NCBI RefSeq assembly: GCF_045063725.1
Contig: NZ_CP173695.1
Reading direction: 5' to 3' (one strand)
Source: Sellimonas catena
GTDB taxonomy: Bacteria; Bacillota; Clostridia; Lachnospirales; Lachnospiraceae
Length of the DNA stretch: 64,000 nucleotides
Each line of letters opens with the position of its first letter. Position 1 is the stretch's first letter. Made by a program: the position numbers and the translations under genes. Under the pieces are notes generated by a model. That model did no database searches. It was given only the letters and a program-made list of their open reading frames with translations, and was not told where the DNA came from. This document shows, piece by piece, positions 25,800-33,140 of this stretch.

Positions 25800-26828
25800 T
25801 CACATAATCTGAACCAAATCCATCTTCGCAATCTCTTTTTCGATCCTGGACCGGTCTGTGATATGATTATAAACTTCCATCGTGACACTGATGTTGGCGT
25901 GTCCCATCACATACTGAACGACCTTCATATCCAGATCTGTCTCTGCCATCCGGGTACAGGCTGTATGTCGGAGAATGTGGGCGGAAATGTGCGGTAGCTC
26001 TTCCGGCTTTCTCCTCTCCCGCTTTGCCCGCTCATTTTCTTCCTCATTATACGCCTTCACAATATCCCGGAGAATAAAGTTCACGGTAGTGGGCATCATC
26101 GGACGTCCGCTCCTGCTCATGAATACGAAATTCGAAAGCCCTTCGATTTTCACATCTCTGGGAATCCCCATCTGAAAATTCAGCCGTCTCTGGGTCTCAA
26201 AGGCTTTTGCCACCATTTTACTCATGGGTATCTCCCGGATCCCGGCTTCTGTCTTCGGCATGGTCACATGAAAATCACACCCGTCTCCATAGTTCTTATA
26301 GATCAGCTGATGATTCACGTATACGGTCCTGGTCTTCAGATCTACATCCTTCCAGGTGAGTCCGATCAGCTCCCCACAGCGGAGTCCGGTTCCGATCATC
26401 ACCTGCAAAAGTGGCAGATAGATATGGAATACCTCGCTGTTCTTTACATAGTTCAGCAGATTTTTCTGCTGGTCAAAGGACAGGGCGGTGCGTTTCTTTT
26501 CTGGTTTCCCATAGTCTCCCAGCGTTCTCTTGGCCGGATTCTTCCGGATGATATCGTCATCTACAGCCACCTCAAAGCTCGGTAAGATCATATTATGGAG
26601 AAACTTGATGGTACTGTGGGAATATTTCTGTTTGCTCAGCCGGGAATAAAACAAGCGTACATGAGATGTTCTTACCTGTACCACTTTCATCTGTCCGAGT
26701 TCGTTCCTCACAAGACTGTTCCACATCCTTCTGTAATTGGCCTGTGTACTCTCTGCCAGCTTTCTGGTATCCATGTGGATCTCAAACAGGTCATTGAGAG
26801 TCATGTTCTTGCATTGAGTATCGGTCAT
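25800..26828 (-). CDS. int: Tyrosine integrase, core-binding and catalytic domains (separated from its N-terminus)
   Basis: A 342-residue frame with the SAM-like core-binding domain (about 10-110) and the tyrosine recombinase catalytic domain. Active-site residues: Arg in GTGLRCGELIGLTW, HxxR in ISAHILRHTACTRM, His in YVMGHANIS and the nucleophile Tyr in MEVYNHIT. The arm-binding N-terminus is in another frame just upstream. Its ATG overlaps the upstream stop codon (ATGA), so a separate catalytic protein could be made by coupling. Read further upstream in this frame, REIEKDQSEGI matches the sequence expected of an unbroken Tn916-type integrase. Confidence 0.85.
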   Translation of the reverse strand: MTDTQCKNMTLNDLFEIHMDTRKLAESTQANYRRMWNSLVRNELGQMKVVQVRTSHVRLFYSRLSKQKYSHSTIKFLHNMILPSFEVAVDDDIIRKNPAKRTLGDYGKPEKKRTALSFDQQKNLLNYVKNSEVFHIYLPLLQVMIGTGLRCGELIGLTWKDVDLKTRTVYVNHQLIYKNYGDGCDFHVTMPKTEAGIREIPMSKMVAKAFETQRRLNFQMGIPRDVKIEGLSNFVFMSRSGRPMMPTTVNFILRDIVKAYNEEENERAKRERRKPEELPHISAHILRHTACTRMAETDLDMKVVQYVMGHANISVTMEVYNHITDRSRIEKEIAKMDLVQIM

Positions 26829-27013
26829 AATTCCTTCGCTCTGGTCTTTCTCAATCTCTCTTTTTCTTTTTTCCTGAGTTCAGCCAGATCCGGAGAATAA
26901 ACGGCCAGGCGTCTGCCGGTCCGTTCATCTTTATACCGGTACATATAGAGTCCATCCTTGCGCTGGGATTCCCCTGTCCTCAGATTTCTTCCTCTATTGT
27001 CTTTTCTTGCCAC
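26825..27013 (-). CDS. Integrase arm-binding domain fragment (frameshifted)
   Basis: A 62-residue frame holding the N-terminal arm-DNA-binding domain of Tn916-type integrases (KDNRGRNLRTGESQRKDGLY, MYRYKDERTGRRLAVYS). It ends KEKERLRKTRAKEL and stops four bases into the catalytic frame. An AG duplication in GAAAAAGAG(AG)ATTGAG would account for the frame change: without it the reading runs on as KEKEIEKDQSEGIM, as normal for the family. I regard this as the broken front half of one integrase gene. Confidence 0.75.
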   Translation of the reverse strand: MARKDNRGRNLRTGESQRKDGLYMYRYKDERTGRRLAVYSPDLAELRKKEKERLRKTRAKEL

Positions 27014-27120
27014 AAAACCATTCCTTTCTCTATTTCCACACCTCCCTGTTGTAGGGAATGGTCTTGTCCTGTCTATGAAAAGTATAGCACAAAACCACCC
27101 CCACGCACATCCGTGTTCCT

Positions 27121-27315
27121 CTATCCTGCTATCGCTTCCAGATATTTTTCCACCTTCTGGACCGAATACAATACCCGGCGGCCGATGGTGATCCGGGCTC
27201 CCGCATCTTCCGCTATCTTCCTTGCAGTCATCTGTCCGCAGGAAAGCATAGCGGCCAGACCTTCAATATCCACTGCCAGACGGCAGTTGCTCTCTCTTTC
27301 TTTTGTCTGTCTCAT
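27121..27315 (-). CDS. Excisionase-like small DNA-binding protein
   Basis: A 64-residue protein with a winged-helix/MerR-like start: VDIEGLAAMLSCGQMTARKI, then AGARITIGRRVLYSVQKVEKYL, the usual pattern of Tn916-like Xis and related helix-turn-helix proteins. It lies 108 bp upstream of the integrase on the same strand and directly after the DnaC-like gene. Its probable job is to bend the element ends and favour excision. Confidence 0.75.
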   Translation of the reverse strand: MRQTKERESNCRLAVDIEGLAAMLSCGQMTARKIAEDAGARITIGRRVLYSVQKVEKYLEAIAG

Positions 27316-28170
27316 TTACCTCATCTTCTCCTTTATTCTTTTCTGCATCCGCCCCAGCTTTTCCTGAGCCGTACGTTTTCGAAAACTCTCACCTTTAAAC
27401 TGAACCGGCACGCACATCTCCAGCAACCGGTCATAAATCCTGGCATGCGCTGTATCCTGCGGATTCTTTAACTCCTGCAGTGTCAGATTGGTCGTCGCGA
27501 TCAGGGGCTTCCCGCTCCGATATCTGCCGTCAATCACCGCATAGATCTGTTCCAGTCCGTACTCTGTCCCCCGCTCCATTCCAAAATCATCCAGAATCAG
27601 CAGCGGAACTCTGCACAGATTTTTTATGTATGTGTTCTTCTCTGAAAAATTAGCAGACAGATCATTCAGCACTTCTGCAAAATTGTTCATACGCACTTCT
27701 ATCTCCTGTTCCAACAGTGCATTGGCAATACAGCCCGCCAGAAAACTTTTCCCGGTTCCCACTGCTCCCCAGAAGAGGTAGCCTGTATTTTCCGCCTTCA
27801 TTGTTTCCCAGTCTTTCACATAAAGCTTTGCAAGCACGGTATTTTCGGAAAGTCCCTTATCATTCTTAAATGTCCATTCCTTCATGGATCTATCCGAGAA
27901 ACAATGTTCCTTCAATTCTCTGACTACAGCTTCATGGCGCTGCTGTTCCCGGTACTGTTCCTCTTCTTTTCTCTTTTGTCTCCGGCACTCACATTCACGC
28001 GGATGTTTTTTTATTCCCAAAACTCCGACTTTTTCCTGATCGAAATAAGCCTCCTTCGGTTCATGGCATTGTCCACAATACAGAAGCCCGTCTTCTCCGA
28101 TGTAATCCTCCCTGGTTCTTTCTCCCGGCTGCATCATGTTTTTTACTGTTTCTTCTACCATCTTGTTCAT
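27316..28170 (-). CDS. DnaC-like helicase loader ATPase
   Basis: A 284-residue AAA+ protein. An N-terminal zinc-ribbon-like part has CGQCHEPKE and, later, PRECECRRQ, giving four Cys. The ATPase core has Walker A FWGAVGTGKSFLAG, Walker B LLILDDFGMERG and sensor ATTNLTLQEL. DnaC/DnaI-type proteins load the replicative helicase and accompany RepA_N initiators on plasmids and integrative elements. It overlaps the initiator gene by four bases (ATGA), so the two are translationally coupled. Confidence 0.85.
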   Translation of the reverse strand: MNKMVEETVKNMMQPGERTREDYIGEDGLLYCGQCHEPKEAYFDQEKVGVLGIKKHPRECECRRQKRKEEEQYREQQRHEAVVRELKEHCFSDRSMKEWTFKNDKGLSENTVLAKLYVKDWETMKAENTGYLFWGAVGTGKSFLAGCIANALLEQEIEVRMNNFAEVLNDLSANFSEKNTYIKNLCRVPLLILDDFGMERGTEYGLEQIYAVIDGRYRSGKPLIATTNLTLQELKNPQDTAHARIYDRLLEMCVPVQFKGESFRKRTAQEKLGRMQKRIKEKMR

Positions 28171-28913
28171 AGACTTTCCTCCTCACTGCAGGTATAATCC
28201 GGAATGTTTTTTACCGGGGCTGACCGTTCTGCCCATCTTCTCAAGGTAACAGCATGATCAGCATATTGCTTTCCACTGGAACGCATATAACTGGACAGCT
28301 CCTCGATCAGCCTGTCTATTTCCCGGATCTCCTGTTTCAATTCTCCATATTCTGTTTCGGAGAGAAACACATTGTGATATTTCCCATAGGCAGAGCGCGC
28401 TTCTCTCTCTTTATTTATTTGACTATATATCATTTGATTATTACTCATTTTATTAGGGGATACTTTTCTTTCCCTCACAGGGACAGTTTTCTTTCCCTCA
28501 TAAGTATCTTTTTCTTTCCCTATGGGGGATAGTTTTCTTTCCTTCACAGGGACACTTTTCTTTCCCTCTGCCGGGATTCTGACATACAGCAGATTGGGCT
28601 TTGAAAATCCCTGCTTTTGTCTTTCTAAAAGTCCGGCATCTTCCAGTTCATTCAAAGCTTTCTTAATGGTCATATGACTCTTTTCCAACACTTGCGCCAA
28701 ATCCATGATTGGATAAATCACGTAAATATACCCTTTTTCATTCTTCCATCCGTTATTCCTTGAAATCTTGGACCGATCCAGCAACAGGGCATACAAAATC
28801 CTGGCTGTCTGAGTCAGGTTCATTTCCAACAGAAACCGTGGGTAAGGAATGAAATCCCTGATCAGGGTACGCTCTGTCAAATATTCCATCTGGTTTCTAT
28901 TCTTCACATCCAT
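28167..28913 (-). CDS. RepA_N-family replication initiator
   Basis: About 248 residues. The N-terminal domain has RepA_N features: IRDFIPYPRFLLEMNLTQTA, RILYALLLDRSKISRNNGW, then YVIYPIMDLAQVLEKSHMTI and NELEDAGLLERQKQGFSKPN (winged helices). A linker repeats EGKKxVPVxERKxSP twice, and a helical C-terminal domain follows. The start is uncertain: the frame is open to a TTG at 28979, and I take the ATG at 28913; the conserved domain starts at MEYLTERTL. It probably initiates replication of the excised circle at the iteron-bearing region. Confidence 0.78.
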   Translation of the reverse strand: MDVKNRNQMEYLTERTLIRDFIPYPRFLLEMNLTQTARILYALLLDRSKISRNNGWKNEKGYIYVIYPIMDLAQVLEKSHMTIKKALNELEDAGLLERQKQGFSKPNLLYVRIPAEGKKSVPVKERKLSPIGKEKDTYEGKKTVPVRERKVSPNKMSNNQMIYSQINKEREARSAYGKYHNVFLSETEYGELKQEIREIDRLIEELSSYMRSSGKQYADHAVTLRRWAERSAPVKNIPDYTCSEEESL

Positions 28914-29112
28914 CCTTTTGTCTCTGTCTGATCTTCCGCCGGCGGCTTCGCTTGGATTCATAACAGGGGCAACAGACAATCACAGTCCGGAAACTCTGCT
29001 TGCAGTCTCCGACGCATTTCCTGCAGATGTCATTGTGGGCGATGCGCCCTCTTTCATTGAGAAAAAAGGCCAATTCCTGTTTTCTTTTCTTGCTCATTCT
29101 CGGCACAGACAT
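28897..29112 (-). CDS. Small cysteine-rich protein of unknown function
   Basis: A 71-residue basic frame containing five Cys in HNDICRKCVGDCKQSF and VIVCCPCYESK, which could form a small zinc knuckle, and a basic end SKRSRRRKIRQRQKD. It overlaps the start of the initiator gene. Small Cys-rich frames at this place are seen in related elements, but I cannot name a family. It may be a real regulator or an accidental frame. Confidence 0.4.
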   Translation of the reverse strand: MSVPRMSKKRKQELAFFLNERGRIAHNDICRKCVGDCKQSFRTVIVCCPCYESKRSRRRKIRQRQKDGCEE

Positions 29113-29161
29113 TCCTCCTTCCTGCCATCCTGCCAGTGTCCGGCACAGGACAGCGAAATAT

Positions 29162-29294
29162 GGTCACGTTTCGGTATCATTTTTTGCACTTTTTGCCCTT
29201 TACGGCAGGCTTTTTTGACCTCAAATATATTTGCCTAGGGTTTATCCTGTCTGACGACAGAAAACGCTGTTTGGTCGTGTTTCGGTATCATTTT
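29162..29294. repeat. Direct repeats GGTCxxGTTTCGGTATCATTTT
   Basis: Two 22-bp copies (29162-29183 with AC, 29273-29294 with GT at the variable positions) lie 111 bp apart between mobC and the Cys-rich frame. Between them is a short hairpin CTGTC-tgac-GACAG. They flank the place where a relaxase gene would be expected, and may be an origin-of-transfer part, protein-binding sites or a deletion scar. Confidence 0.5.
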
Positions 29295-29316
29295 GGAACA
29301 ATTCATCTGGACTACT

Positions 29317-29703
29317 TTAACCGCCCCGATAATCCCGTTCAAAATCCCCTGCCATCTTCAACACCTCTTCCCTGAGTGCGAACAATTCCGCGATGCAGTG
29401 ACGGATTTCATCCTCCATAGCCAGAGAGCGTTCTCCGCCCGTATTGAAGTACCGTGCGATCTGATTCAGGTTCACACCGATCTTTCCATATGCCCCCACC
29501 AGACTTCGCAGTTCTTCCATATCGGCGACCACTTCTACCCGATGCACGATCTCCTTTTCCACCAGAAGTTTCCGCAGGCATTCGGATCTGGACACCCCCA
29601 GGATCTCTGCCTTCCTGTCCAGAAGTTCCAGCTCAATATCGGAAAGCCGGACTCCGACAAAATGCGGATGGTTCAGTTCCCGTTCTAATCTCTTTTTTCT
29701 CAT
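29317..29703 (-). CDS. MobC-like relaxosome accessory protein
   Basis: A 128-residue protein with a ribbon-helix-helix start (HPHFVGVRLSDIELELLDRK, GVSRSECLRKLL) and the MobC signature VGAYGKIGVNLNQIARYFNT. MobC proteins bind near the origin of transfer and help the relaxase nick. The frame is open to 29886, but the ATG at 29703 has AAAGGAGGAG upstream. No relaxase follows it, unlike the usual mobC-mobA order, so the element would depend on a relaxase in trans or has lost mobility. Confidence 0.82.
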   Translation of the reverse strand: MRKKRLERELNHPHFVGVRLSDIELELLDRKAEILGVSRSECLRKLLVEKEIVHRVEVVADMEELRSLVGAYGKIGVNLNQIARYFNTGGERSLAMEDEIRHCIAELFALREEVLKMAGDFERDYRGG

Positions 29704-29722
29704 GGCTCCTCCTTTCTTCTCT

Positions 29723-29831
29723 GTTACTTCAGTAACATCACAAACAGGAGAACCGGCAGTCCTGCCGGAATCTTCCTTTTGTGCTGCGTCCCACTTTCCA
29801 GTGGACGCCAATATCTGCCAGATCGGCAGAT
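29723..29831. repeat. Cluster of four hairpins upstream of mobC
   Basis: In 110 bp: GTTACT-tc-AGTAAC (29723-29736), CCGGCAG-tc-CTGCCGG (29753-29768), GCGTCCCACT-ttcc-AGTGGACGC with one bulge (29786-29808), and ATCTGCC-agatc-GGCAGAT (29813-29831). Such density is unusual outside an origin of transfer, a single-strand origin or an RNA control region. A candidate oriT or leader of mobC. Confidence 0.55.
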
Positions 29832-29900
29832 CATCGAGGGTATGGGGAATCGAAATCCCAGGCAAGAGCCCTACACAGGAAAACACGATAGTGTATTACG

Positions 29901-30002
29901 GGGTGGATCTTGCTCTGAGAAAATCCCCATCAAGAGCTCAACCTGTAAGTTAGAGGACTGCCAGGAATGGCATAACCGCTTAACACGGGTGGATCTTGCT
30001 CT
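29901..30002. repeat. Direct repeat GGGTGGATCTTGCTCT
   Basis: Two perfect 16-bp copies at 29901-29916 and 29987-30002, 86 bp apart, upstream of the mobC hairpins. They lie in a 470-bp stretch without a convincing gene and probably mark binding sites in the replication or transfer origin. Confidence 0.55.
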
Positions 30003-30013
30003 ATAATATCTAC

Positions 30014-30211
30014 CCCCTCACTTAACGTAACCGGGAGCGGCTATTATACAACGGCAAAAAGAAATCATTTCATTCTTTTCGATCAGATCCGCTCTTATCT
30101 TTTTTATTCTTTAAAGATCCCCTCACTTAACCCATTTGTCAGAGGCAGAAATACAAGGAGATTCGAAAAATCTTTTAATTTTCTGTTTCAAAAAATATTT
30201 CCCCTCACTTA
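30014..30211. repeat. Three CCCCTCACTTA iterons
   Basis: Perfect 11-bp copies at 30014-30024, 30119-30129 and 30201-30211, spaced 105 and 82 bp in AT-rich DNA. Same orientation. They resemble initiator-binding iterons or operator sites and fit a replication origin for the RepA_N protein encoded 1.1 kb away. The stretch 29887-30358 contains no convincing gene. Confidence 0.5.
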
Positions 30212-30324
30212 TAGAAAGGGAATTCGAGGATTATACAGTGTTTGGAGACAAAGTTTTTAATAAAGTGCATAAAAAAACATCCCGTCTTTTTTGACCGGAT
30301 GCCAGATTTTAATTCATAGATTTC

Positions 30325-30359
30325 TGTTATAAAAAATAGCCACCAGATTTTCCGGCAGC
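30325..30359 (-). terminator. Probable terminator
   Basis: On the minus strand AATAGC and GCTATT close an imperfect stem ending in TTTTTT directly after the stop codon of the 117-residue protein. Confidence 0.55.
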
Positions 30360-30712
30360 TATTCGCATGTTAAATCATCACCATATTCTTTTTTTATCCT
30401 TTCGCACAGTCGATTCCAGCTTTCTTCTTCCTCCTCTGGAGTTCTTTTCGGCAATATCACATCCTTTATATCATCATCAATAGCTTTTACGTATTTATCC
30501 GTTAAATCCGGATACTCATCCAACAGCCTTTCGAAAAGTTTATAAAGCCCCCGCTCTGTACACTTAGCCAGACAGGAAGAAAAAAGTTCCATTGTCATCG
30601 GCTTTTGCTTATTGATTGCCGCCAGCTCATCTTCGGAAAACTCGAATGTTAAGATAAGGAATTCTTCAAAATTATGTTTTTCTTTGTTGGATAGCTCATC
30701 ATATTTTTTCAT
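30359..30712 (-). CDS. Small acidic hypothetical protein
   Basis: A 117-residue, mostly helical, acidic protein (KNEEDEL-rich; FEFSEDELAAINKQKPMTME and a C-terminal RTPEEEEESWNRLCERIKKE). It has a ribosome site AGGAG before the ATG at 30712 and its own terminator, so it looks real. It is divergent from a small XRE gene. No family recognised; an anti-repressor or anti-defence role is possible but unsupported. Confidence 0.6.
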   Translation of the reverse strand: MKKYDELSNKEKHNFEEFLILTFEFSEDELAAINKQKPMTMELFSSCLAKCTERGLYKLFERLLDEYPDLTDKYVKAIDDDIKDVILPKRTPEEEEESWNRLCERIKKEYGDDLTCE

Positions 30713-30819
30713 CCCTGCTCTCCTTTCATATGCCTCTATTATAGATACATTTTTCAGTATAGTAAACTATTATTTTTCCCATGATAATGATTATATTACA
30801 AACTGGGAAGTGAGCAGAA

Positions 30820-31020
30820 ATGATAAGCTATTCTCCATTATGGGAGACCATGAAGAAACGGGATATCTCCACCTATACACTGATTCACAAGTATGGTATC
30901 AATCCCCGGACGATCAATAATTTAAAACATAATAAATCTATTACCATGTTTACATTGGAAAGGTTATGTGAGATTTTGAATTGCGAACCGAATGATATAA
31001 TCAAATTTGAGAAAGAATAA
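30820..31020 (+). CDS. Small XRE-family regulator (HTH_26 type)
   Basis: A 66-residue helix-turn-helix protein: LWETMKKRDISTYTLIHKYG, INPRTINNLKHNKSITMFTL, ending RLCEILNCEPNDIIKFEKE, the C-terminal motif typical of YozG/HTH_26 regulators. It is divergent from the acidic protein and probably regulates that short intergenic region and itself. Confidence 0.82.
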   Translation: MISYSPLWETMKKRDISTYTLIHKYGINPRTINNLKHNKSITMFTLERLCEILNCEPNDIIKFEKE

Positions 31021-31079
31021 AAACTATTGGAGTTTTACCATTCCATTAGCCTTTTCTTTCTATTTATGAATTGATATAA

Positions 31080-31835
31080 TTATTTTCCTTCTTTTGCTAC
31101 AGTCCATTCAATTTTTAAATATAATCTCATGATTTCTCGTAGATTAGCAATATCCTCTAGAATATTATTGGGATTCTCTAACTCACTTTTCTCTTTTTCC
31201 AGCTTATTTTTTTCCTCATAATATTCTTTGGGTCTACCTTTTACATTAACCCAATTACCTTCATTATCTATTAACCTCTCCCCTGTATCTTCTAGATCAT
31301 ATTTTTTGTTCAAACATCTAAGTTCTATTTCTAGCATTTTTGCTCTTGAACTATGCTTTCTCTGATAATATTTTTCGATGTCTAACAATAATTTTTCCAA
31401 AAAGGCCACAATATGATCATTTTTCCCTATATTGTTATCCTCTTTTTTTAAAATTTGTTCATTTAGTCCTAAAAAATCTTTATTGCCAATTTCATCGGGT
31501 CCAAAATACAGCATTAATAAGTTAATCTGCTCTTTAGCTTTCAAAAAATTTTTAAGTACTTCTTCTTCATTAATTTCATATACCACTAAATAGCATAACG
31601 ATATCACACGCGCTACTGTTTCTCTAACCTTTTGTATCCATTCAATACGAGCATCCATTCTAATATTATTTTTTACATAACGTGTTGAATATAAAATTCC
31701 TAAAAATGCAATTATCGCAGTAATAAAAGATGCAATGACTGGTAGCCAAACTGTCCAGTCACTTTGATTCTCTCCTTTTTCAATAAACTCTAATATTTTA
31801 TTTGTATTATTAAAAATCTGTTCTATTTTTTCCAT
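31080..31835 (-). CDS. Single-TM protein with cytoplasmic helical domain
   Basis: A 251-residue protein: a short N-terminal segment, one strong transmembrane helix (about 28-50; VWLPVIASFITAIIAFLGIL), then a soluble helical domain beginning NNIRMDARIEWIQKVRETVA and ending in a Lys/Glu-rich coiled coil (EYYEEKNKLEKEKSELENPN). The R-x-E-W-I-x-x-V-R motif after a membrane helix is shared by many uncharacterised bacterial proteins. It sits beside a restriction-type cluster and has the same low GC, so a membrane effector of the defence system is a fair guess, not shown. Confidence 0.65.
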   Translation of the reverse strand: MEKIEQIFNNTNKILEFIEKGENQSDWTVWLPVIASFITAIIAFLGILYSTRYVKNNIRMDARIEWIQKVRETVARVISLCYLVVYEINEEEVLKNFLKAKEQINLLMLYFGPDEIGNKDFLGLNEQILKKEDNNIGKNDHIVAFLEKLLLDIEKYYQRKHSSRAKMLEIELRCLNKKYDLEDTGERLIDNEGNWVNVKGRPKEYYEEKNKLEKEKSELENPNNILEDIANLREIMRLYLKIEWTVAKEGK

Positions 31836-31911
31836 ATCTGATCACCTTTTCTTACTTATAATTCATTTTCTCTTTGAACAGTCGGATAAAATTTTGCCGT
31901 AAAAACAAATA

Positions 31912-32574
31912 TTAAAGTAAACCACATTCATTAAGTCGAATTCTCACAGATTGTCTTGATACATTGAACATTTTGGCAAGCCTTGCAATTGCATCTCGGT
32001 TTTCATTTTTGCATTTGATTCCTACCTGATCCGCCGCTTCAATAAATGTTGCTCTAGGCATCAAAATTCTAGGGGCAATACCTCTTGCTTGTGCCTCCAT
32101 AATATTTTCATCTTCTGTTATATTGGGAAGATTCTCAACTCTACATTTGCAATATTTTGCCTGCCGTGTAGAAGTATAGCTTTGCATTTTATAATACAGC
32201 CTGTGCTTATACCAGTGGACACACTCATGTGCAAGTGTATTATTACGACAACCTAAATTTGTTTTTTTGACTGCTTCAGGATCAATTAATATCGTCTTTC
32301 TTTTAAATATTTTTGAATCATACAGACATTCTGCTGGATCGTATACTTCAACTATGCCATCGGAAAATATAGTCATTCCATAAATATCACATTCTTCTGA
32401 AAGACGTATATATTTCACATCCAATCCCAATTCATTTTTTGCAATATGCTCTATCGGAATAGCCATCGGCCGCAATAAAGCCTCTTCACAATATAAATGA
32501 AGAAATTCTTCCGCTACAGCATCATATTCATTTGTGGGGATATATGGTATAAGACTATTTATATTGTAATTCAC
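31912..32574 (-). CDS. ImmA/IrrE-family metallopeptidase
   Basis: A 220-residue protein with the zincin motif LAHECVHWYKH at about residue 116, the hallmark of ImmA/IrrE peptidases, which cleave or inactivate a partner XRE repressor on a stress signal. The end, IARLAKMFNVSRQSVRIRLN, is an extra helix-turn-helix. It starts with GTG overlapping the last base of the XRE stop codon (TAGTG), so the two are coupled. The pair likely forms the switch controlling the divergent methyltransferase gene, the island, or both. Confidence 0.87.
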   Translation of the reverse strand: MNYNINSLIPYIPTNEYDAVAEEFLHLYCEEALLRPMAIPIEHIAKNELGLDVKYIRLSEECDIYGMTIFSDGIVEVYDPAECLYDSKIFKRKTILIDPEAVKKTNLGCRNNTLAHECVHWYKHRLYYKMQSYTSTRQAKYCKCRVENLPNITEDENIMEAQARGIAPRILMPRATFIEAADQVGIKCKNENRDAIARLAKMFNVSRQSVRIRLNECGLL

Positions 32575-32951
32575 TAATTCTCTCCATTTCTTCTGTCAAT
32601 AATTTTATTAACCTCCTGCCAGAAATCGTCACCAAGCTCCTGGCTCTTTGCTCTTCGAAGTGCAACACGAGCACTTGGAAGAGTCTCATCCATTATGTAT
32701 TCTGGCAAATCAGGTGATATCTGGTTACGTTCTCTTCCTGCAAGATCAAACATTTCATTTCTTTCATTTTCATTTAAATTGAGTACCGATGCAATCACCT
32801 CTAAACCATCAATATCTGGTGGATTTCTTCTTCCCTTTATAATATCAGACAGATAAGTAACAGACACGCCCATTTTTTCTGCAATAGGTTTAAGTTTTAT
32901 ATCTTTTTCCAATCGCTTTTGTGCAATAAATGCACCAAATTCTCCAGCCAT
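32574..32951 (-). CDS. XRE-family repressor (ImmR-like)
   Basis: A 125-residue protein with an N-terminal Cro/CI helix-turn-helix (KPIAEKMGVSVTYLSDIIKG, RRNPPDIDGLEVIASVLNLN) and a charged C-terminal tail that may be the site recognised by the coupled ImmA-like peptidase. It is divergent from the C5 methyltransferase gene over a 190-bp region containing two clear dyads. A C-protein-like role in timing restriction-modification genes is plausible. Confidence 0.87.
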   Translation of the reverse strand: MAGEFGAFIAQKRLEKDIKLKPIAEKMGVSVTYLSDIIKGRRNPPDIDGLEVIASVLNLNENERNEMFDLAGRERNQISPDLPEYIMDETLPSARVALRRAKSQELGDDFWQEVNKIIDRRNGEN

Positions 32952-32974
32952 TTTTCATCCTCCATTTCGCTATT

Positions 32975-33100
32975 AAGCATTTATGCTTTTTTGTGTAATT
33001 ATAAAGTACGATAATTTTTTTCTTTTGTCAATATTTCGAAATAAGATTTTCTAACTTGATTTAAGGCATTGTAAAATCAAGTTGAATGTGTTACTATAAT
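32975..33100. promoter_or_regulatory. Divergent control region of the XRE and methyltransferase genes
   Basis: AAGCAT-tt-ATGCTT (32975-32988) is a palindrome in the XRE leader. AACTTGATTT-N11-AAATCAAGTT (33053-33083) has perfect 10-bp arms and covers the -35 region of the methyltransferase promoter, whose -10 is TATAAT (33095-33100). Both are candidate operators for the XRE protein. Confidence 0.6.
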
Positions 33101-33140
33101 GATCGACATATTATTTTAGTAGAAAGGAATGAGCTCAACC

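Noticed and set aside
26825..26880. Programmed -1 frameshifting in the integrase at AAAAAAG
   Set aside because: The run is read as AAA AAA G in the zero frame, not as A AAA AAG, so tandem slippage would mispair the P-site. A 2-bp AG duplication explains the frames better.
28440..28560. CRISPR-like short repeats (CTTTCCCT motifs)
   Set aside because: They are codons of a repeated linker in the replication initiator, irregularly spaced, and no cas gene is present.
29704..29886. Longer mobC reading frame starting at 29886
   Set aside because: The extension covers four perfect hairpins, shows no MobC similarity, and a strong ribosome site lies just before the ATG at 29703.
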